Source: Burkholderiales bacterium PBB3
GTDB lineage: Bacteria; Pseudomonadota; Gammaproteobacteria; Burkholderiales; Burkholderiaceae_C
NCBI GenBank assembly: GCA_002256115.1
Contig: NKIK01000013.1
Location: 1 to 64,000 of the forward strand
Reading direction: 5' to 3'
Length of the DNA stretch: 64,000 nt
The notes below the pieces were generated by a model, which saw only the letters and a program-made list of their open reading frames with translations, did no database searches and was not told where the DNA came from. Both the position numbers and the translations under genes were made by a program. This document shows positions 61,491 to 64,000 of this stretch, piece after piece; position 1 is the first letter of the stretch, and each line of letters starts with the position of its first letter.

Positions 61491-62051
61491 CTACTTCCAG
61501 CGTATGGGCTCAATATCGACGGTGTTTTTGCCGTCCCCCAGCATCAACACATTTTCCTGAATCGTGGCCTGCAACTGCATGCTGCGCTGGGCCAACTGGG
61601 CTAAAGCTTGCGATGCCAGCGTCGGCACGCGCCAGACCTGCAGGCGGTCCAGGCGCGTGAGTTTGGTTTCAATGCCTTTCCACCAGATCTCGGAGGAATG
61701 GGCGAAGCAATACAGCATCACCGCATCCGCCTTGTTGCAGGCCTTGCTGATAGGTTTGTCTTCGGGTTGGCCCACTTCAATCCACAAGCGCTTGCGGCCC
61801 GTGAAGTCGGTTAGCGAGACATCCGGGTCTTCCACATCGGACAGGCCGGCGCCAAAGGCCAGCGTGCCGTCGCCGTTGCATTCGCTTTGCAGCTTGTGCG
61901 CCTGCAGCGCCATCGCCACCAGCCGGATCATCATGCGTTCGTCGGTCTCGCTCGGGTGGCGCGCCAGCGTCAGCGCGTGGTCGGCGTAGTAGCTGTGGTC
62001 AATGTCCGCGATCTGGAGATTGGCTTTGTAGATAGTGGATTTGAGTGCCAT
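61491..62051 (-). CDS. yaeQ: YaeQ family protein
   Basis: A 186-residue protein with the YaeQ pattern: MALKSTIYKANLQIADIDHS, YADHALTLARHPSETDERMM, LWIEVGQPEDKPISKACNKA and VWRVPTLASQALAQLAQRSM. The fold is a variant of the PD-(D/E)XK nucleases. Its role is not settled; the early idea of transcription antitermination is weakly supported. It lies 107 bp downstream of purB on the same strand, separated by a family 2 repeat. Confidence 0.93.
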   Translation of the reverse strand: MALKSTIYKANLQIADIDHSYYADHALTLARHPSETDERMMIRLVAMALQAHKLQSECNGDGTLAFGAGLSDVEDPDVSLTDFTGRKRLWIEVGQPEDKPISKACNKADAVMLYCFAHSSEIWWKGIETKLTRLDRLQVWRVPTLASQALAQLAQRSMQLQATIQENVLMLGDGKNTVDIEPIRWK

Positions 62052-62080
62052 GGTATGTGTGCGAGGGGGAGTGATTCAGG

Positions 62081-62161
62081 AATGCCATGGAACCGGCTTG
62101 GCCGGGCCACTGGCATTGCCCCCTGCAAGGGGGAGGCGGCGCTAGCCGCACGGGGGTGTTA
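62081..62161 (-). repeat. Dispersed repeat, family 2, copy 2 (reverse)
   Basis: On the minus strand it begins TAACACCCC at the purB stop codon and runs through CCGCCTCCCCC-ttgca-GGGGGC to GGCCCGGCCAAGCCGG. It matches copy 1 at 28483-28563 along its length. Confidence 0.8.
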
Positions 62162-63538
62162 CACCCTTTTTGCGAGTTCCGAAGCCTTGCCGGTGTAGCT
62201 GCCGGGTGTCATCGCCATCAAACGGTCTTTTTCCGCCTGCGGAATGTCCAGCCCTGCGATAAAGCCTTGCATCAGTTCCTTGGTCATGGCTGCACCGCGG
62301 GTGAACTTCTTGAGTTGTTCATAAGGCTGGGGCAGGCCAAAGCGCCGCATCACCGTTTGGATGGGTTCGGCCAGCACTTCCCAGGCGTTATCCAGGTCCT
62401 TGGCAATCGCGTCTTCGTTGATTTCCAGCTTGTTCAGGCCGGTCAGCAGGCTTTGGTAGGCCAGCACGGGGTAGCCCAGGGCCACGCCCACATTGCGCAG
62501 CACCGTGGAGTCGGTCAGGTCGCGCTGCCAGCGGCTGATGGGTAGCTTCTCGCTCAGGTGGCGCAACATGGCATTGGCCAGGCCCAGGTTGCCCTCGGCA
62601 TTTTCAAAGTCAATCGGGTTGACCTTGTGCGGCATGGTGCTGGAGCCCACTTCGCCATCTTTCAGGCGCTGTTTGAAGTAGCCCAGGCTCACATAGCCCC
62701 AGATGTCTCGGCTCAGGTCGATCAGGATGGTGTTGGTGCGCGCCACGGCGTCAAACAGCTCTGCCATGTAGTCGTGTGGCTCAATCTGGATGCTGTAGGG
62801 CTGGAAGGTCAGGCCCAGACCCAGAGGTTCCGGCGTCTCAATCACTTTTTTGCTAAAGGCTTCCCAGTCAAAGTCGGGCCAGGCAGACAAGTGCGCGTTG
62901 TAGTTACCCACCGCACCATTCATCTTGGCCAGAATCTTGATGCTGGCAATGCGGTCGCAGGCGGTTTGCAGGCGCACGACTACGTTGGCCATTTCCTTGC
63001 CTACCGTGGTGGGGCTGGCGGTCTGGCCGTGGGTGCGGCTCAGCATAGCCAAATCGGCATGGGCGTGCGCCATCTCGCGCAATTTGAGCACCACGCGGTC
63101 CAGGGCGGGCAGCACCACCACATCGCGCGCGGAGCGCAGTTGCAGCGCGTGGCTGGTGTTGTTGATGTCTTCGCTGGTGCAGGCAAAGTGCACAAACTCG
63201 CTGGCTTTTTCCAGTTCGGGCCGGGCTTCAAACTTGGACTTGATCCAGTACTCCACCGCCTTCACATCGTGGTTGGTGGTCCGCTCAATCACCTTGATGG
63301 CCTCACCATCGGTCTCGCTGAAGTTCTTGACCAGACCCAGCAAGTAAGTGCGCGCTCCGGGGGTGAGTGGCTTGAATTCGGCAAAGCCAGCGTCACTTAA
63401 GCTAATGAACCAAGCCACTTCGACCTGCACTCGCCGGTGCATATAGCCCTGCTCACTCATCAAAGGCCGCAAGGTGGCCAGTTTGGCTGCGTAGCGCCCG
63501 TCTAGTGGGGAAAGTGCGGAAATTGTGGAAAAAGTCAT
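62159..63538 (-). CDS. purB: Adenylosuccinate lyase
   Basis: The enzyme catalyses two fumarate-releasing steps of purine synthesis (SAICAR to AICAR and adenylosuccinate to AMP). The 459-residue product has SALSPLDGRYAAKL at the start, EFVHFACTSEDINNTSHALQ, MLSRTHGQTASPTTVGKEMA and the fumarate lyase signature GSSTMPHKVNPIDFENAEGN. Length matches the gammaproteobacterial PurB type. ATG 63538 is supported by the conserved beginning. Confidence 0.97.
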   Translation of the reverse strand: MTFSTISALSPLDGRYAAKLATLRPLMSEQGYMHRRVQVEVAWFISLSDAGFAEFKPLTPGARTYLLGLVKNFSETDGEAIKVIERTTNHDVKAVEYWIKSKFEARPELEKASEFVHFACTSEDINNTSHALQLRSARDVVVLPALDRVVLKLREMAHAHADLAMLSRTHGQTASPTTVGKEMANVVVRLQTACDRIASIKILAKMNGAVGNYNAHLSAWPDFDWEAFSKKVIETPEPLGLGLTFQPYSIQIEPHDYMAELFDAVARTNTILIDLSRDIWGYVSLGYFKQRLKDGEVGSSTMPHKVNPIDFENAEGNLGLANAMLRHLSEKLPISRWQRDLTDSTVLRNVGVALGYPVLAYQSLLTGLNKLEINEDAIAKDLDNAWEVLAEPIQTVMRRFGLPQPYEQLKKFTRGAAMTKELMQGFIAGLDIPQAEKDRLMAMTPGSYTGKASELAKRV

Positions 63539-63634
63539 GCCCCAATTGTAGGTTGTGCGCCACGCTTGGTCCCTAAGAGGGCTCTGGTAAACCCCAGTGG
63601 ATAGAATGAACCTCTCTGTAACAGACACTCACAC

Positions 63635-64000
63635 ATGAAATTACTTGGATCCCACGGCAGCCCCTACGTGCGCAAAGTACGCGTCGTAATGGCGGAAAAG
63701 AAATTGGACTACGCCTTTGTGACGGAAGACGTCTGGGCCGCAGACACCACGATTTCTGGGTCCAATCCGCTGGGTAAAGTCCCCTGCCTGGTGATGGAAG
63801 GGGCCGAGGCCCTGTTCGATTCGCGCGTGATCGTGGAATACCTGGATACGCTGTCGCCTGTGGGTAAATTGATTCCCGCCGTGGGCCGTGAGCGTGCCGA
63901 GATCAAAACCTGGGAAGCCCTGGCCGATGGCGTGATGGACGCAGCCATTTTGGCGCGCCTGGAAGCCACCTGGACGGGCCGTACCAAAGCCCAGCGCAGT
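63635..64000 (+). CDS. Glutathione S-transferase family protein (3' end beyond window)
   Basis: The first 122 codons are present. The N-terminal thioredoxin-like domain has MKLLGSHGSPYVRKVRVVMA (Ser at the catalytic position), NPLGKVPCLVMEGAEALFDS with the cis-proline loop, and RVIVEYLDTLSP. The helical domain begins at about residue 85. The type is close to GST N-domain YibF-like proteins. It diverges from purB with a 96-bp gap. Confidence 0.9.
   Translation, partial: MKLLGSHGSPYVRKVRVVMAEKKLDYAFVTEDVWAADTTISGSNPLGKVPCLVMEGAEALFDSRVIVEYLDTLSPVGKLIPAVGRERAEIKTWEALADGVMDAAILARLEATWTGRTKAQRS

Overview
The window is a stretch of a betaproteobacterial chromosome, most likely a Comamonadaceae member close to Rhodoferax. 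The evidence is the gene content and style: sucCD followed by a TerC protein, recA-recX, a type 2 argC, purB, yaeQ, and a type IV pilin with glycosylation genes. G+C is generally high, and short dispersed repeats of a kind familiar from this family recur between and inside genes. The placement rests on recognition by eye, without a database search.

Layout. 1-6.9 kb: a cut-off IS630-type transposase end, an XRE regulator, a BRO-N protein, and small housekeeping or accessory genes (VOC, MepB, a periplasmic ClpP-fold protein, CreA, YdeI, LtrA). 6.6-16.7 kb: an accessory, defence-like region with an orphan HTH protein, an AlbA/Schlafen-type ATPase, a truncated RHH antitoxin, a 1495-residue NACHT (NLR/STAND-like) NTPase with six C-terminal 49-residue repeats in visibly A+T-richer DNA, and a NERD nuclease-helicase. 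16.9-24.9 kb: a cyclic-di-GMP cluster with three GGDEF or GGDEF-EAL proteins interleaved with two orphan periplasmic binding proteins. 24.9-30 kb: topoisomerase III with zinc ribbons, a histone-H1-like tail and a SWIB domain, divergent from a SET-domain methyltransferase, then birA and a SPOR protein. 30-38.7 kb: a two-component system, MarR, recA-recX, argC, sucCD and terC.

38.8-48.6 kb is a tightly packed signalling operon: CHASE2-Ser/Thr kinase, PP2C phosphatase, double-FHA protein, CHASE2-adenylate/guanylate cyclase, metallo-beta-lactamase-fold protein (a likely cyclic nucleotide phosphodiesterase), and a GAF-containing PilB/GspE motor ATPase. Immediately after it lies pilA, with a sigma-54 promoter and PilR-like upstream sites. 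A pilin glycosylation/assembly block follows (two GT41/SPINDLY-like transferases, two PglL/Wzy-type O-oligosaccharyl transferases, TfpZ-like accessory protein), interrupted by moaC on the other strand. The end holds a BepA-like M48 protease, small conserved proteins, yaeQ, purB and the start of a glutathione S-transferase gene.

The most notable points are: (1) the NACHT protein with its precise 49-aa repeats; (2) the operon joining protein phosphorylation and cyclic-nucleotide signalling to a pilus-type motor ATPase; (3) a dispersed repeat whose copies are translated as the C-terminus of RecA, part of the TopB linker, and the signal peptide region of the M48 protease; (4) the eukaryote-like pairing of TopB-SWIB and SET across a Z-DNA-prone divergent promoter.
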